Source of the DNA: Prochlorococcus marinus CUG1416
Lineage (GTDB): Bacteria; Cyanobacteriota; Cyanobacteriia; PCC-6307; Cyanobiaceae
Direction: 5' to 3'
Assembly (NCBI RefSeq): GCF_017695965.1
Contig: NZ_JAAORM010000005.1
Location: 542,024 to 606,023 of the forward strand
Length of the DNA: 64,000 nt
Part shown: in pieces, positions 36,460 to 46,424 of the stretch
Layout: every line of letters starts with the position of its first letter
How positions within the stretch are numbered: the first letter of the stretch is position 1
Notes under the pieces: model-generated
The model's input: only the letters and a program-made list of their open reading frames with translations
Database searches by the model: none
Told to the model about the DNA's origin: nothing
Position numbers and translations under genes: made by a program

Positions 36460-38537
36460 TGAAAAGCCAGGCTGATGTTTTTATTAATAGAGAATTAAGT
36501 TGGATTGAATTCAATAAAAGAGTTCTCCTAACTGGTATGGAAAAAAAGTACAAAATCCTAGATAAAGTAAAATTTTGTTCAATTTTTAGCAATAATCTTG
36601 ATGAATTTTTTATGGTAAGGGTAGCTTCATTAAAGGCCCAAGTTGAAGCAGGTATTACTAAAAAAAGTATTGACGGACTCACCCCTAAAGAGCAATTAAC
36701 AAAAATAAACAAGGAAGTAAAAAAATTAACTAAACTGCAAGAAAACTATGTAAATAATGAATTAAATAATGAACTAAGAAAGCAAGGCGTAATTTTAAAA
36801 AACTATAAGGAACTAAATGAAAATCAAAGAAATTGGTGTGATAACTTCTTTACTTCATCTATATTTCCTTTATTAACTCCATTAGTTGTTGATCCAGCAC
36901 ATCCATTTCCTTTTATAAGTAATTTAAGTCTAAACTTAGCAGCTTTAATAAAGGATAGAGAAGCTTCTAAAAATCAGTTTGTAAGAATAAAAATACCAAC
37001 AAAAAATATAAATCGATTTATACAAATTCCTAATGAATTAATTGAAAGTAATTATGAAAGTTCCCACTTTTTCATAAGTGTTGAAGATTTAATTGGGAAT
37101 AATATAAATACTTTATTTAACGGAATGGAATGTATAAATTACTCTTTTTTTAGAGTGACAAGAGATGCAGATTTAGAATTAAAAGAGCTTGAAGCTGATG
37201 ATCTTCTTTTAGCAGTTGAGCAAAGTTTGCAAAAGAGAAGATTAGGTGGAGACGTAGTTAGATTAGAAGTTGAATCAGATATGCCAGAAAATATTCTAAA
37301 ATTACTAATTGAAAGTATCTCCATACAAGAAGAATATATATACTTTTGCAAAAGTTTATTAGGCCTTGACGATTTAAATCAGCTGACAAAAATTGATAGA
37401 GATGATTTAAAAGAAAATTTGCTAATTGGGAAAACTCACCCTCAATTAAAAAATTTAGATTTGCCTTCAAACAAAAACCCAAATTCTATTTTCAAGATAC
37501 TCAGAAAAAAAAATATTCTACTTCATCATCCATACGACTTATTTAAAACTTCAGTTGAAGAATTTATAAATAAAGCAGCTGATGATCCACTTGTAATGGC
37601 TATTAAAATTACCTTATATCGAGTTTCAAAGGATTCACCTATTATTGCAGCTTTAATGAGAGCTGCAGAGAATGGAAAAGAAGTAATGACTCTTGTTGAA
37701 CTAAAAGCCAGATTTGATGAAGACAATAATATTCAATGGGCAAAACAACTTGAACAAGCTGGAATTCATGTTGTATATGGAATCATAGGATTTAAAACAC
37801 ATACAAAAATAGCTTTAATAGTTAGAAAAGAAAAAGGACGATTAAGAAATTATTTTCATATTGGAACGGGAAATTATAACTCCAATACTTCAAGATTTTA
37901 TACAGATTTAGGATTACTTTCAACAGATCCTGATATTGCATCAGATTTACTTGAGTTATTTAATTACTTATCAGGTTTTTCTAAACAAAAAAGTTATCAA
38001 AAATTATTAGTTTCTCCATCATCGATGAGAGAGAAGTTTATATTTCTCATAAAGAGAGAAATTAACAATGCAAAGGAAGGTAAAAAAGCTGAAATAATTG
38101 CAAAAATGAATTCTTTAGTAGACCCAGAAATAATTAAACTTCTTTATTTAGCTTCTGACTCAGGTGTAAAAATTAGCCTTATCATAAGAGGTATTTGTTG
38201 CTTATATCCACAAAGAAAAAATTTAAGTGAAAATATTAAAGTCATAAGCATTATTGGGCATTTTCTTGAACACTCAAGAATTTTTTGGTTTTGTAATAAC
38301 GATGATAATGAAGTTTTTATTGGAAGTGCAGATTGGATGAGAAGAAACCTTGATAGAAGGATAGAGGCTGTTACTCCAATAGAAGATTCTGAATTAAAAT
38401 CTCAACTAAAAACTCTTTTGCAAACATATATTCAAGATGATTACTTTTCTTGGGTCATGAAAGAGGATGGTTGTTATGCAAAATATACATTAGATTCAGC
38501 GGATAATCGTTCACAAATTGATCTCATAGAAAAATAA
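36459..38537 (+). CDS. ppk: Polyphosphate kinase 1
   Basis: PPK1 reversibly polymerises the terminal phosphate of ATP into polyphosphate, the cellular phosphate store. The 692-residue protein has the N-terminal INRELSWIEFNKRVL, PAHPFPFISNLSLNLA near 146, and the two catalytic histidine regions: His448 in GFKTHTKIALIVRK and His605 in GHFLEHSRIFWF. Length and domain order match complete PPK1. It begins on the last base of the MFS gene's stop codon. Such a store fits an organism from phosphate-poor water. A 208-base gap follows before the sigma factor. Confidence 0.97.
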   Translation: MKSQADVFINRELSWIEFNKRVLLTGMEKKYKILDKVKFCSIFSNNLDEFFMVRVASLKAQVEAGITKKSIDGLTPKEQLTKINKEVKKLTKLQENYVNNELNNELRKQGVILKNYKELNENQRNWCDNFFTSSIFPLLTPLVVDPAHPFPFISNLSLNLAALIKDREASKNQFVRIKIPTKNINRFIQIPNELIESNYESSHFFISVEDLIGNNINTLFNGMECINYSFFRVTRDADLELKELEADDLLLAVEQSLQKRRLGGDVVRLEVESDMPENILKLLIESISIQEEYIYFCKSLLGLDDLNQLTKIDRDDLKENLLIGKTHPQLKNLDLPSNKNPNSIFKILRKKNILLHHPYDLFKTSVEEFINKAADDPLVMAIKITLYRVSKDSPIIAALMRAAENGKEVMTLVELKARFDEDNNIQWAKQLEQAGIHVVYGIIGFKTHTKIALIVRKEKGRLRNYFHIGTGNYNSNTSRFYTDLGLLSTDPDIASDLLELFNYLSGFSKQKSYQKLLVSPSSMREKFIFLIKREINNAKEGKKAEIIAKMNSLVDPEIIKLLYLASDSGVKISLIIRGICCLYPQRKNLSENIKVISIIGHFLEHSRIFWFCNNDDNEVFIGSADWMRRNLDRRIEAVTPIEDSELKSQLKTLLQTYIQDDYFSWVMKEDGCYAKYTLDSADNRSQIDLIEK

Positions 38538-38745
38538 AAACAATATTTATTTTTATAACATTTAAAAAAATACTTAATATTTTAAATTTTTTTTTATTTT
38601 TATAAAAGCCTTTCATATCAAAAGATTTGAAGAAATCAGGACAAAAAAAGATTTTTTTGTCTTTAAAGTTTCAACGTAAAAGTAGTTTTTATTTCAATTT
38701 CAGTGCTAGCTTTTTAAAAAATCCATTATTTAGGAGGCCAGGGTG
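38538..38745 (+). promoter_or_regulatory. Leader and promoter region of the sigma factor gene
   Basis: This is one of the longest non-coding gaps in the window (208 bases). The left 90 bases are almost pure A and T with long T runs and may include the ppk transcript end. A clear Shine-Dalgarno AGGAGG occurs at 38732-38737, 8 bases before ATG 38746, which is therefore preferred over GTG 38743. I see no recognisable operator. A stretch of open codons just upstream of the sigma gene lacks a start codon and looks non-coding. Confidence 0.5.
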
Positions 38746-39765
38746 ATGGGGATCCCTCTGGAATCTACAAAGAGCTCTTCAAAGAAAAATTTTGATGAGC
38801 CAAGATTACCAAACACTGCGGGCAAGTCTCGCAAATCAAAATCAAGTCTAGCTGCAAAACAAAGCCAAAAGAAATCTGGAAGACTCGCTTCAGATTCTAT
38901 TGGATTTTACTTAAGTAGCATTGGTAAAGTACCTCTTTTGACTCCAGCAGAGGAAATAGAGTTAGCGCATCATGTTCAGAACATGAAAAAGTTGTTACAA
39001 ATTCCTGAAACTGATCGAACGCAAAGAAATCTTTATCAAATTAAGATTGGCAAAAGAGCCAGAGATAGAATGATGGCGGCTAATCTAAGACTAGTTGTCT
39101 CCGTTGCAAAAAAATACCAAAACCAAGGGCTTGAATTATTGGACCTTGTCCAGGAAGGCGCTATTGGCCTTGAAAGAGCTGTAGATAAATTTGATCCTGC
39201 TATGGGATATAAATTCTCAACTTATGCTTACTGGTGGATTAGGCAAGGAATGACAAGGGCTATTGATAACAGTGCAAGAACAATCCGTTTGCCTATTCAC
39301 ATAAGTGAAAAGCTATCCAAAATGAGAAGAGTCTCTAGAGAATTGTCACATAAATTTGGTAGGCAACCTACCAGATTAGAAATGGCGACTGAGATGGGAA
39401 TTGATCAAAAAGACTTAGAAGACTTAATTTCGCAAAGTGCTCCTTGTGCCTCCCTAGATGCTCATGCAAGAGGCGAAGAAGATAGAAGCACTCTAGGTGA
39501 ACTAATACCTGATCCAAACTGCGAAGAGCCTATGGAGGGTATGGATAGAACTATTCAAAAAGAACATTTAGGAACTTGGCTTTCTCAATTAAATGAAAGA
39601 GAACAAAAAATCATGAAACTCAGATTTGGCCTAGATGGTGAAGAACCATTAACACTCGCAGAAATAGGGAGACAAATCAATGTTTCACGTGAAAGAGTAA
39701 GGCAACTAGAAGCTAAAGCAATATTAAAACTTAGAGTAATGACAACTCATCAAAAAGCGGCTTAA
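38746..39765 (+). CDS. Group 2 RNA polymerase sigma factor of the sigma-70 family
   Basis: The 339-residue protein has a basic low-complexity N-terminus of about 45 residues. Then come region 1.2 (DSIGFYLSSIGKVPLLTPAE), region 2 (MMAANLRLVVSVAKKYQNQG, DLVQEGAIGLERAVDKFDP, then the -10 recognition part YKFSTYAYWWIRQGMTRAI), region 3 (RLPIHISEKLSKMRR) and region 4.2 (TLAEIGRQINVSRERVRQLE). It lacks the long acidic region 1.1 insert of a principal sigma, so it is a non-essential group 2 type, usually responsive to light, carbon or stress. The promoters it recognises should resemble the principal sigma's. Which numbered rpoD paralogue it is cannot be told. Confidence 0.94.
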   Translation: MGIPLESTKSSSKKNFDEPRLPNTAGKSRKSKSSLAAKQSQKKSGRLASDSIGFYLSSIGKVPLLTPAEEIELAHHVQNMKKLLQIPETDRTQRNLYQIKIGKRARDRMMAANLRLVVSVAKKYQNQGLELLDLVQEGAIGLERAVDKFDPAMGYKFSTYAYWWIRQGMTRAIDNSARTIRLPIHISEKLSKMRRVSRELSHKFGRQPTRLEMATEMGIDQKDLEDLISQSAPCASLDAHARGEEDRSTLGELIPDPNCEEPMEGMDRTIQKEHLGTWLSQLNEREQKIMKLRFGLDGEEPLTLAEIGRQINVSRERVRQLEAKAILKLRVMTTHQKAA

Positions 39766-39770
39766 AAAAA

Positions 39771-40412
39771 TTGATAAAATTTTTTGTAATTTTATTATAT
39801 TTATTGTCAATTTTTTTAATATCAATAATTTTTAAAAAATATAATAAAGATAGCAGAGAAATCGTAAGAAAAATAATACATATCGGAATAGGACCATTAA
39901 TACCAATTGCACAATTTTTAAAAATTGATCAAAATTCAGCTCTTATTTTTACGGGCCTTGTTTCATTAATGGTACTAATCAATTACACGTATAAATTATT
40001 TCCAACAATTGAAGATGTTGAGAGAAAAAGTTATGGAACATTATTTTATTGTCTAAGTTTATTTATTTTAATTTGTCTTTTCTGGGATAAAGATCCATAT
40101 GCATTAATTACTGGATTTTTTATAATGACTTTTGGGGATGGATTAGCTGGTTTAATAGGCAAAAGCTTTAACTCAAAAAGTTGGATTTTTTTTAAACAAA
40201 AAAAATCTTTACTTGGTACTTTCACAATGTTTTTGACAAGCTTAATAGTTGTTTGCTCAATAGGATACTCCCAGCAAAATAGTTTTTATTTAAATTATTT
40301 TGTAATAGCTTCTTTGGCCACTGTTCTTGAACAATTTAGTGTTTTAGGGGTAGATAACTTTATTGTTCCAATCTCATCAGCATTATATTTTAATTTTTTT
40401 ATAACTCACTAA
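39771..40412 (+). CDS. Phytol kinase/dolichol kinase-like (VTE5 family) membrane protein
   Basis: The 213-residue hydrophobic protein has five to six membrane helices and the family landmarks REIVRKIIHIGIGPLIPIAQ near 30, ERKSYGTLFYCLSLF near 84, and the nucleotide-binding TFGDGLAGLIGKSF near 122 followed by KKSLLGTFTMF. Relatives such as plant VTE5 phosphorylate phytol released from chlorophyll with CTP, for tocopherol and chlorophyll recycling. Start TTG 39771 lies 5 bases after the sigma factor stop, so the two are probably cotranscribed. Other isoprenoid-alcohol kinases or CDP-diglyceride synthetase-like enzymes share the fold. Confidence 0.86.
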   Translation: MIKFFVILLYLLSIFLISIIFKKYNKDSREIVRKIIHIGIGPLIPIAQFLKIDQNSALIFTGLVSLMVLINYTYKLFPTIEDVERKSYGTLFYCLSLFILICLFWDKDPYALITGFFIMTFGDGLAGLIGKSFNSKSWIFFKQKKSLLGTFTMFLTSLIVVCSIGYSQQNSFYLNYFVIASLATVLEQFSVLGVDNFIVPISSALYFNFFITH

Positions 40413-41472
40413 GTGAATTGTATAAAATAGCGAGTAATTCTTTTGTTGTTTCTATATCTATACATGCATCTGTGATGCTTCTGCCAAACTCAAGATCCTC
40501 TTTTTTTGAAAGTTTTTGATTACCTTCCTGTAAATGACTTTCAAGCATAACTCCTAAAATATTTTTTTCACCATTACTAATTTGAGAAGCTATGTTTTTT
40601 AGCACTTCCGACTGTTTTCTGAAGTCTTTATTAGAATTTCCATGACTACAATCAATCATCACTTTGTGGGGAAGGTTACATAGCTTCAATTCAGCTGAAA
40701 TCCTTTTAACATGATCACTTTCAAAATTTGGGCCTTTTGAACCGCCTCTTAAAACTATATGTCCATCTGGATTACCTGTAGTATTAACAATAGAAGCCAT
40801 TCCATTTTCATTTACACCTAAGAAATGATGGGATTTGGAAGCTGCCTGCATTGCATTTATTGCAGTCGTAAAAGAACCATCTGTTCCATTTTTAAACCCT
40901 ATAGGCATTGATAATCCTGATGCCATTTCCCTATGAGTTTGACTTTCAGTCGTCCTAGCACCTATCGCTGTCCAACTTATTAAATCGGCAATATATTGAG
41001 GAACAATTGGATCTAGTAATTCTGTAGCAGAAGGTATTCCACGAGTTGCTAGATATGAAAGCAAACTTCTTGCCCTTCTTAAACCAGTATTAATATCATA
41101 AGAATCATCTAGATGAGGATCATTTATAAGCCCCTTCCAACCAATAGTTGTTCTTGGCTTCTCAAAATATACTCGCATAATTATTTCTAATTTATCTTTA
41201 TAAATTTCTCGAAAGTTTTGAATATATTTTGAATATTCCTTTGCCGCCTTTAGATCATGAATTGAACATGGGCCAACAATTACTAAAAGCTTCTGATCAT
41301 TATGATGCAAAATATTTTGTATCGATCTTCTTGTTTTAGATACTGTATTAGCAGAGGCGTAATCTAAAGGTATATCATTATGTAATCTTCTTGGAGGTAT
41401 TAATGGACGTGTTTCAACAACATGTAAATCTGATGTCTTTTCTAAAGATGAATTATTTGATGATGTCGTCAT
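40399..41472 (-). CDS. aroG: 3-deoxy-7-phosphoheptulonate synthase (DAHP synthase, type I)
   Basis: The first shikimate-pathway enzyme condenses phosphoenolpyruvate and erythrose 4-phosphate. The 357-residue protein is the AroFGH-like type: VVGPCSIHDLKAAKEYSKYI near 65, RVYFEKPRTTIGWKGLINDP near 100, SWTAIGARTTESQTHREMAS near 163, PIGFKNGTDGSFTTAINAM near 190 and MIDCSHGNSNKDFRKQ near 266. Feedback sensitivity (Phe, Tyr or Trp) cannot be predicted with confidence. It faces acnB across 97 bases and overlaps the convergent VTE5-like gene by 14 bases. Later shikimate-branch genes aroE, pabB and chorismate lyase are also in the window but not clustered. Confidence 0.95.
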   Translation of the reverse strand: MTTSSNNSSLEKTSDLHVVETRPLIPPRRLHNDIPLDYASANTVSKTRRSIQNILHHNDQKLLVIVGPCSIHDLKAAKEYSKYIQNFREIYKDKLEIIMRVYFEKPRTTIGWKGLINDPHLDDSYDINTGLRRARSLLSYLATRGIPSATELLDPIVPQYIADLISWTAIGARTTESQTHREMASGLSMPIGFKNGTDGSFTTAINAMQAASKSHHFLGVNENGMASIVNTTGNPDGHIVLRGGSKGPNFESDHVKRISAELKLCNLPHKVMIDCSHGNSNKDFRKQSEVLKNIASQISNGEKNILGVMLESHLQEGNQKLSKKEDLEFGRSITDACIDIETTKELLAILYNSLSEL

Positions 41473-41569
41473 TGATTAATTAAGAAATTTGAATATTTAA
41501 AAAAGCATTTATGAATACTCTCCTTTTCAATATTAAAAATAACAATAGATTAGGCATTAAACCTTACTA

Positions 41570-44143
41570 ATGAAGAATTTGGAAACATTGCTAAAAGATT
41601 ATGCAGCTCATGTAGCTGAAAGAGCTAGCAAAGGTATACCTCCTTTACCTTTAAATGCTGAGCAAACAAATTGTGTCACAAAATTATTGGAAAAAGATAG
41701 TAATTACGATTCATCTTATTTACTTGATTTACTAATAAATAGAGTCCCTCCAGGAGTTGATGAGGCTGCTTATGTAAAAGCAAGCTGGCTTACAGCTATT
41801 GTTAATTCCGAAAAATATTGCAAATTAATTAATCCTGAAAAAGCAATTGAAATATTAGGAACAATGATAGGCGGATATAATGTAAATTCTTTGGTTGAAA
41901 TACTTAAAGGAGAAAATAGTTTACTTGCTAAAAAATCAGCAGAAGTTTTAAAGAATATTATTCTAGTTTACGACTCGGCTAATGAAATTTATGAATTATC
42001 TCAAAATAATATTTATGCAAAAGAGGTTGTAAATAGTTGGGCGAATGCAGAATGGTTCAAAAATAAAAAAGTTCTAGAGAAAGAAATTACTTGTTTAGTA
42101 TTTAAGGTTGACGGGGAGACAAACACAGACGACTTATCTCCGGCAGTACATGCTACAACACGCCCGGATATTCCGATGCACGCATTGGCTATGTTGGAAT
42201 TTAAAAAACCAGATGGACTAAAGATTCTTGATGATTTAAAAAAACACAATTTACCCGTAGCTTATGTTGGAGATGTTGTTGGAACAGGGAGTTCTAGAAA
42301 ATCTGCTATTAATTCACTCATTTGGCACATAGGCCAAGATATCGCTTTTGTTCCCAACAAAAAAACAGGTGGAATAATAATTGGTAGCAAAATAGCCCCT
42401 ATTTTCTTTAATACTGCACAAGATTCAGGAGCTTTACCTATAGAAGCTGACGTATCTCATATGAAAACAGGAGATGTTATTAAAATATATCCTTATGAAG
42501 GCATTATTAACAAAATCAAAAAAGATTCAAATACTGAAGAATTAATAAGCAAATTCGACTTGTGCCCATCAACTCTTACTGATGAAATTCAATCTGGCGG
42601 CAGAATTAATCTTATGATTGGAAGATCTCTTACGGACAAAATTAGAAACAAATTAAATTATCAACCAAGTGAAATATTTATCCGACCACAAAATGCAGCA
42701 GAAAGTAATTCTGGCTTTACTCAAGCCCAAAAAATAGTAGGAAAAGCATGCGGTTTAGATGGGGTTAGGCCAGGAATGAGCTGTGAGCCAATTATGACCA
42801 CTGTTGGCAGTCAAGATACTACTGGGCCAATGACTAGAGATGAACTAAAAGAACTAGCTTGTTTAGGATTCACTGCAGATTTAGTGATGCAAAGTTTTTG
42901 TCACACCGCTGCATATCCTAAACCAGTAGATCTAGTTACCCATCAAGAATTACCTGATTTTATCTCTCAAAGAGGTGGAGTAGCTCTTAAACCTGGAGAT
43001 GGCATAATTCATAGCTGGCTTAACAGAATGCTTCTCCCTGATACTGTTGGTACAGGTGGAGATAGTCATACACGATTCCCTCTTGGGATTTCATTTCCTG
43101 GAGGCTCGGGCATTGTTGCCTTTGCCGCTGCAATAGGATCAATGCCATTAAATATGCCGGAATCTGTGCTGGTTAAATTTAAAGGAGAATTATTACCAGG
43201 CATTACTCTTAGAGATTTAGTAAATGCAATCCCTCTCTTCGCAATTAAAAAAGGACTCTTAACTGTTGAGAAAGCAAATAAGAAAAATATATTTAACGGG
43301 AAAATTATGGAAATTGAGGGATTACCTAAACTAAAACTTGAACAAGCTTTTGAACTCACGGATGCTACTGCAGAACGCTCTTGCGCTGGGAGCACAATAC
43401 TTTTATCCCAAGAAACTGTTCAAGAATACTTAAGAAGCAATATTTGCCTGCTAGAAAAAATGATTGAGAGCAATTATGAAGACTCAAAATCGATTTCAAG
43501 AAGAATAAATGATATGAAAAATTGGTTAAAAAAACCATCATTAATTCAACCAGATAAAAACGCTCAGTATGAAGAAATCATTGAAATTGATTTAGCAAAA
43601 GTAACACAACCTATAGTTGCTTGCCCTAACGATCCAGATAACGTAAAGGAAATGACAGATGTTGCCAATACAAATATTGACGAAGTTTTTATAGGTTCTT
43701 GCATGACAAATATTGGTCATTACAGAGCAGCTGCGAAAGTTCTTGAAGGTGTACAAAATTTAAAAGCTAAATTATGGATTTGTCCCCCTACAAAAATGGA
43801 TGAAGAGACTCTAAAAGCTGAAGGTTATTATAAAATATTTGAAAATTGTGGTGCAAGATTAGAGTTACCAGGTTGTTCTTTATGTATGGGAAATCAAGCG
43901 AGAGTTGATGAAGGATCTGTAGTATTTTCTACTAGTACAAGAAATTTTGACAATAGGCTTGGGAAAAATGCGCAAGTATTTTTAGGGAGTGCTGAATTAG
44001 CAGCAGTTTGCGCACTCCTTGGAAAAATCCCTGAAGTAGAAGAATATCAGGATATTACTAAAAATAAAATTAATCCATATTCAGATGAACTTTATCGTTA
44101 TCTTCAATTTGATGAAATACAGGATTTCAGTTTGTCAAAATGA
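41570..44143 (+). CDS. acnB: Aconitate hydratase B
   Basis: AcnB isomerises citrate to isocitrate with a 4Fe-4S cluster. The 857-residue protein has the AcnB-type order: N-terminal HEAT-like domain (PLPLNAEQTNCVTKLLEKD), the swivel-type domain next (VGTGSSRKSAINSLIWHIG near 240), then the catalytic part with TVGSQDTTGPMTRDEL near 410, GGDSHTRFPLGISFPGGSG near 498 and the cluster cysteines in VFIGSCMTNIGHYRAAAKVL near 706 and GCSLCMGNQARV near 770. The enzyme supplies 2-oxoglutarate, the carbon skeleton for ammonia assimilation in these phototrophs. Confidence 0.97.
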   Translation: MKNLETLLKDYAAHVAERASKGIPPLPLNAEQTNCVTKLLEKDSNYDSSYLLDLLINRVPPGVDEAAYVKASWLTAIVNSEKYCKLINPEKAIEILGTMIGGYNVNSLVEILKGENSLLAKKSAEVLKNIILVYDSANEIYELSQNNIYAKEVVNSWANAEWFKNKKVLEKEITCLVFKVDGETNTDDLSPAVHATTRPDIPMHALAMLEFKKPDGLKILDDLKKHNLPVAYVGDVVGTGSSRKSAINSLIWHIGQDIAFVPNKKTGGIIIGSKIAPIFFNTAQDSGALPIEADVSHMKTGDVIKIYPYEGIINKIKKDSNTEELISKFDLCPSTLTDEIQSGGRINLMIGRSLTDKIRNKLNYQPSEIFIRPQNAAESNSGFTQAQKIVGKACGLDGVRPGMSCEPIMTTVGSQDTTGPMTRDELKELACLGFTADLVMQSFCHTAAYPKPVDLVTHQELPDFISQRGGVALKPGDGIIHSWLNRMLLPDTVGTGGDSHTRFPLGISFPGGSGIVAFAAAIGSMPLNMPESVLVKFKGELLPGITLRDLVNAIPLFAIKKGLLTVEKANKKNIFNGKIMEIEGLPKLKLEQAFELTDATAERSCAGSTILLSQETVQEYLRSNICLLEKMIESNYEDSKSISRRINDMKNWLKKPSLIQPDKNAQYEEIIEIDLAKVTQPIVACPNDPDNVKEMTDVANTNIDEVFIGSCMTNIGHYRAAAKVLEGVQNLKAKLWICPPTKMDEETLKAEGYYKIFENCGARLELPGCSLCMGNQARVDEGSVVFSTSTRNFDNRLGKNAQVFLGSAELAAVCALLGKIPEVEEYQDITKNKINPYSDELYRYLQFDEIQDFSLSK

Positions 44144-44152
44144 TCATAGATT

Positions 44153-45511
44153 ATGCCAAATCTTATAAGAGAAAATCTTCAAAATACCAGTCATAAATCT
44201 TCTCGCAGCATCAAAAAATTATTAAGACAAAGATCTCTAGTCGTTGTATTGTCTCTCTTATTAACAGGTTTAGGAGCTTCAATTACAAGCATATTTTTTA
44301 AAACTGGAATCTATTTTTTTAACAATTGGAGATTAGCACTTTTAGACCAATTCCCATCTATTGCAGTATTGCCAATTTTTGGAGCTTTAGGAGGAGCAAT
44401 TGCGGGATATTTAATCAAAAATATTGCACCTGCAGCAAAAGGTTCAGGTGTGAGTCAAATTATGGGTTTCTTAAGGCATAAACAAGTGCCAATGAATATA
44501 AAAGTTGGATTAGTAAAGCTCATATCAGGAATTATCGCTATTGGTAGTGGATTCCCTTTGGGTCCAGAGGGTCCGTCAGTTCAAATGGGAGGATCAGTTG
44601 CTTGGCAAATGGCCAAATGGCTCAAAGCTCCCACAGCTTTCAGAAGAGTAATAGTAGCAGCAGGTGGTGGTGCAGGAATAGCTGCGGTATTTAGCGCTCC
44701 ATTAGGAGGGTTTGTTTATGCCATAGAAGAGCTATTAAACTCTGCTAGACCAGTAGTTTTGCTATTAGTAGTAATTACAACTTTCATTGCAGATTCATCT
44801 GCTGATATTATTCAAGCCTTGGGTTTAGATCCTAAAGCAGGAGGCTTTGATTTTAACCTCGGATTTCTGATTCAAAAAGAATATGACCCATCAGTTTTTT
44901 TCTTACCTATAGATTTTATTTACCTAGTTTTACTGGGAATAATTATTGGGATCTTTGCAGAATTGTACAGCAGATATGTTTTGTTAATGCAAAAGCTTGG
45001 GAAAAAGTGGTATAAAAATAAATTTGTTTTAAAAATGAGTATCTGTGGACTGATTTTAGGAAGCATCTATTCTTTTTTACCCAGCACATTTCATAATTTA
45101 GATGAATTACAGAAAATAATAGCTGAGCAAAATACAAGTATTGGAATTGCTTTGTTAGCAGTTTTAGTATTATTTATCACTACAGGTTTAGCCGCAGCAT
45201 CTGGAGCTCCTGGGGGATTGTTCTATCCAATGCTGACTTTAGGAGGATCAATCGGACTAATAATGGGGAGCTGGGTAGAAATTGCAACAGGACATGCACC
45301 TAGTACATACATTTTTGCGGGAATGGGGGCTTTCGTAGCAGGATGTTCGCGAACACCAATAACAGCTATGTTTTTAGCTTTTGCCTTAACAAAAAATTTA
45401 TTAATAATGAAACCTGTCTTAATCAGCTGCATTGCCAGTTTCTTAATAGCAAGAGCTTTTAATGAAGAATCAATTTATGAAAGACAAATACATATAGAAT
45501 TAGAAGACTAA
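44153..45511 (+). CDS. ClC-family chloride channel/antiporter
   Basis: The 452-residue membrane protein has the ClC selectivity motifs: GSGVSQIMGF at 98-107, GSGFPLGPEGPSVQMG at 131-146 with the gating glutamate Glu139, and GAPGGLFYPMLTLG near 345. The internal-proton glutamate region is FVYAIEELLNSARP at 187-200, which contains a glutamate where H+/Cl- exchangers have one. This favours an exchanger over a passive channel. There is no CBS domain at the C-terminus. It starts 9 bases after acnB ends. A role in chloride or pH balance is inferred from the family only. Confidence 0.92.
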   Translation: MPNLIRENLQNTSHKSSRSIKKLLRQRSLVVVLSLLLTGLGASITSIFFKTGIYFFNNWRLALLDQFPSIAVLPIFGALGGAIAGYLIKNIAPAAKGSGVSQIMGFLRHKQVPMNIKVGLVKLISGIIAIGSGFPLGPEGPSVQMGGSVAWQMAKWLKAPTAFRRVIVAAGGGAGIAAVFSAPLGGFVYAIEELLNSARPVVLLLVVITTFIADSSADIIQALGLDPKAGGFDFNLGFLIQKEYDPSVFFLPIDFIYLVLLGIIIGIFAELYSRYVLLMQKLGKKWYKNKFVLKMSICGLILGSIYSFLPSTFHNLDELQKIIAEQNTSIGIALLAVLVLFITTGLAAASGAPGGLFYPMLTLGGSIGLIMGSWVEIATGHAPSTYIFAGMGAFVAGCSRTPITAMFLAFALTKNLLIMKPVLISCIASFLIARAFNEESIYERQIHIELED

Positions 45512-45521
45512 GAAATTAACG

Positions 45522-46376
45522 TCAATCAAAAACAGCAGTTTTGCTGTTATAAACAAATACTTGATGATTTAGATGTAATCTAACCGCTCTTGCTAGAGCT
45601 ATTCTTTCAATATCTCTTCCTTTTCTAATCAAATCATCAACTTCATCCCTATGACTTACATTAACCGTGCATTGCTCTATTATCGGGCCTTCATCAAGAT
45701 CTTCAGTAACATAGTGAGCCGTAGCACCGATTAATTTAACACCTCTCTTCCATGCTCGATGATATGGTTGCGCGCCCTTAAATGCAGGCAAGAAAGAATG
45801 ATGAATATTTATTATTGAAGAAAACTTTTTTAAAAAAGAGTCACTCAAAATTTGCATATATTTGGCTAATACAACAAAATCAATTTCATATTCTTTTAAT
45901 AAATTTAAAAATTGATCTTCAACAACAGATTTATCAATATTAAAGGTATCAATATGGACAAATTTTGCATTAAAGTCATTTGCAATATTTTTAAGATCAG
46001 AATGATTTGAAATTATTAAAGGAACTTTCATATTAAGTTCACCATTTCTTACTCGCCAAAGTAAATCAATCAAACAATGATTTTGTTTACTCACGAAAAT
46101 AGCAACGTTTGGAATTTCATCAGAATAATTTACGTTAAATTTTCCATTTACTTCATCTGCAATATTTTCAAATTCTTTATAAATTTCATCTCTATTAAAA
46201 AATGCATTTTTATAATTCCATTCAATTCGACTAAGAAACAAACCCGCATCTTGATCTGTATGATGATCAGAGTGTTTTATGTTGCCACCGTAATTTGAAA
46301 TCCAACTAGTAAGTAAACTTACAAGGCCAGGACGATCGGGACAAACAATTTTGAATATAATTGAAGGATGTTCCAA
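45522..46376 (-). CDS. purU: Formyltetrahydrofolate deformylase
   Basis: PurU hydrolyses 10-formyl-tetrahydrofolate to formate and tetrahydrofolate and so balances one-carbon pools. The 284-residue protein starts with an ACT domain (IIFKIVCPDRPGLVSLLTSW, and SDHHTDQDAGLFLSRIEW near 36), followed by a formyltransferase-fold domain: VAIFVSKQNHCLIDLLWR near 91, NIHHSFLPAFKGAQPYHRAW near 190 and ATAHYVTEDLDEGPIIEQ near 219. The histidine and aspartate of the hydrolase site are in these motifs. With gcvP, gcvH and gcvT also in this window, one-carbon metabolism is well represented. Confidence 0.96.
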   Translation of the reverse strand: MEHPSIIFKIVCPDRPGLVSLLTSWISNYGGNIKHSDHHTDQDAGLFLSRIEWNYKNAFFNRDEIYKEFENIADEVNGKFNVNYSDEIPNVAIFVSKQNHCLIDLLWRVRNGELNMKVPLIISNHSDLKNIANDFNAKFVHIDTFNIDKSVVEDQFLNLLKEYEIDFVVLAKYMQILSDSFLKKFSSIINIHHSFLPAFKGAQPYHRAWKRGVKLIGATAHYVTEDLDEGPIIEQCTVNVSHRDEVDDLIRKGRDIERIALARAVRLHLNHQVFVYNSKTAVFD

Positions 46377-46424
46377 AAAATCTTTAACTATTAAGTCAAA
46401 TAAGCAAGTATATCTAATATATCA

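Noticed and set aside
37139..37482. Two minus-strand frames inside ppk
   Set aside because: They overlap each other and the conserved ppk coding region; antisense shadows.
38590..38745. Possible small gene in the open frame upstream of the sigma factor
   Set aside because: The frame has no ATG or plausible start with Shine-Dalgarno, and its composition reflects AT-rich spacer sequence.
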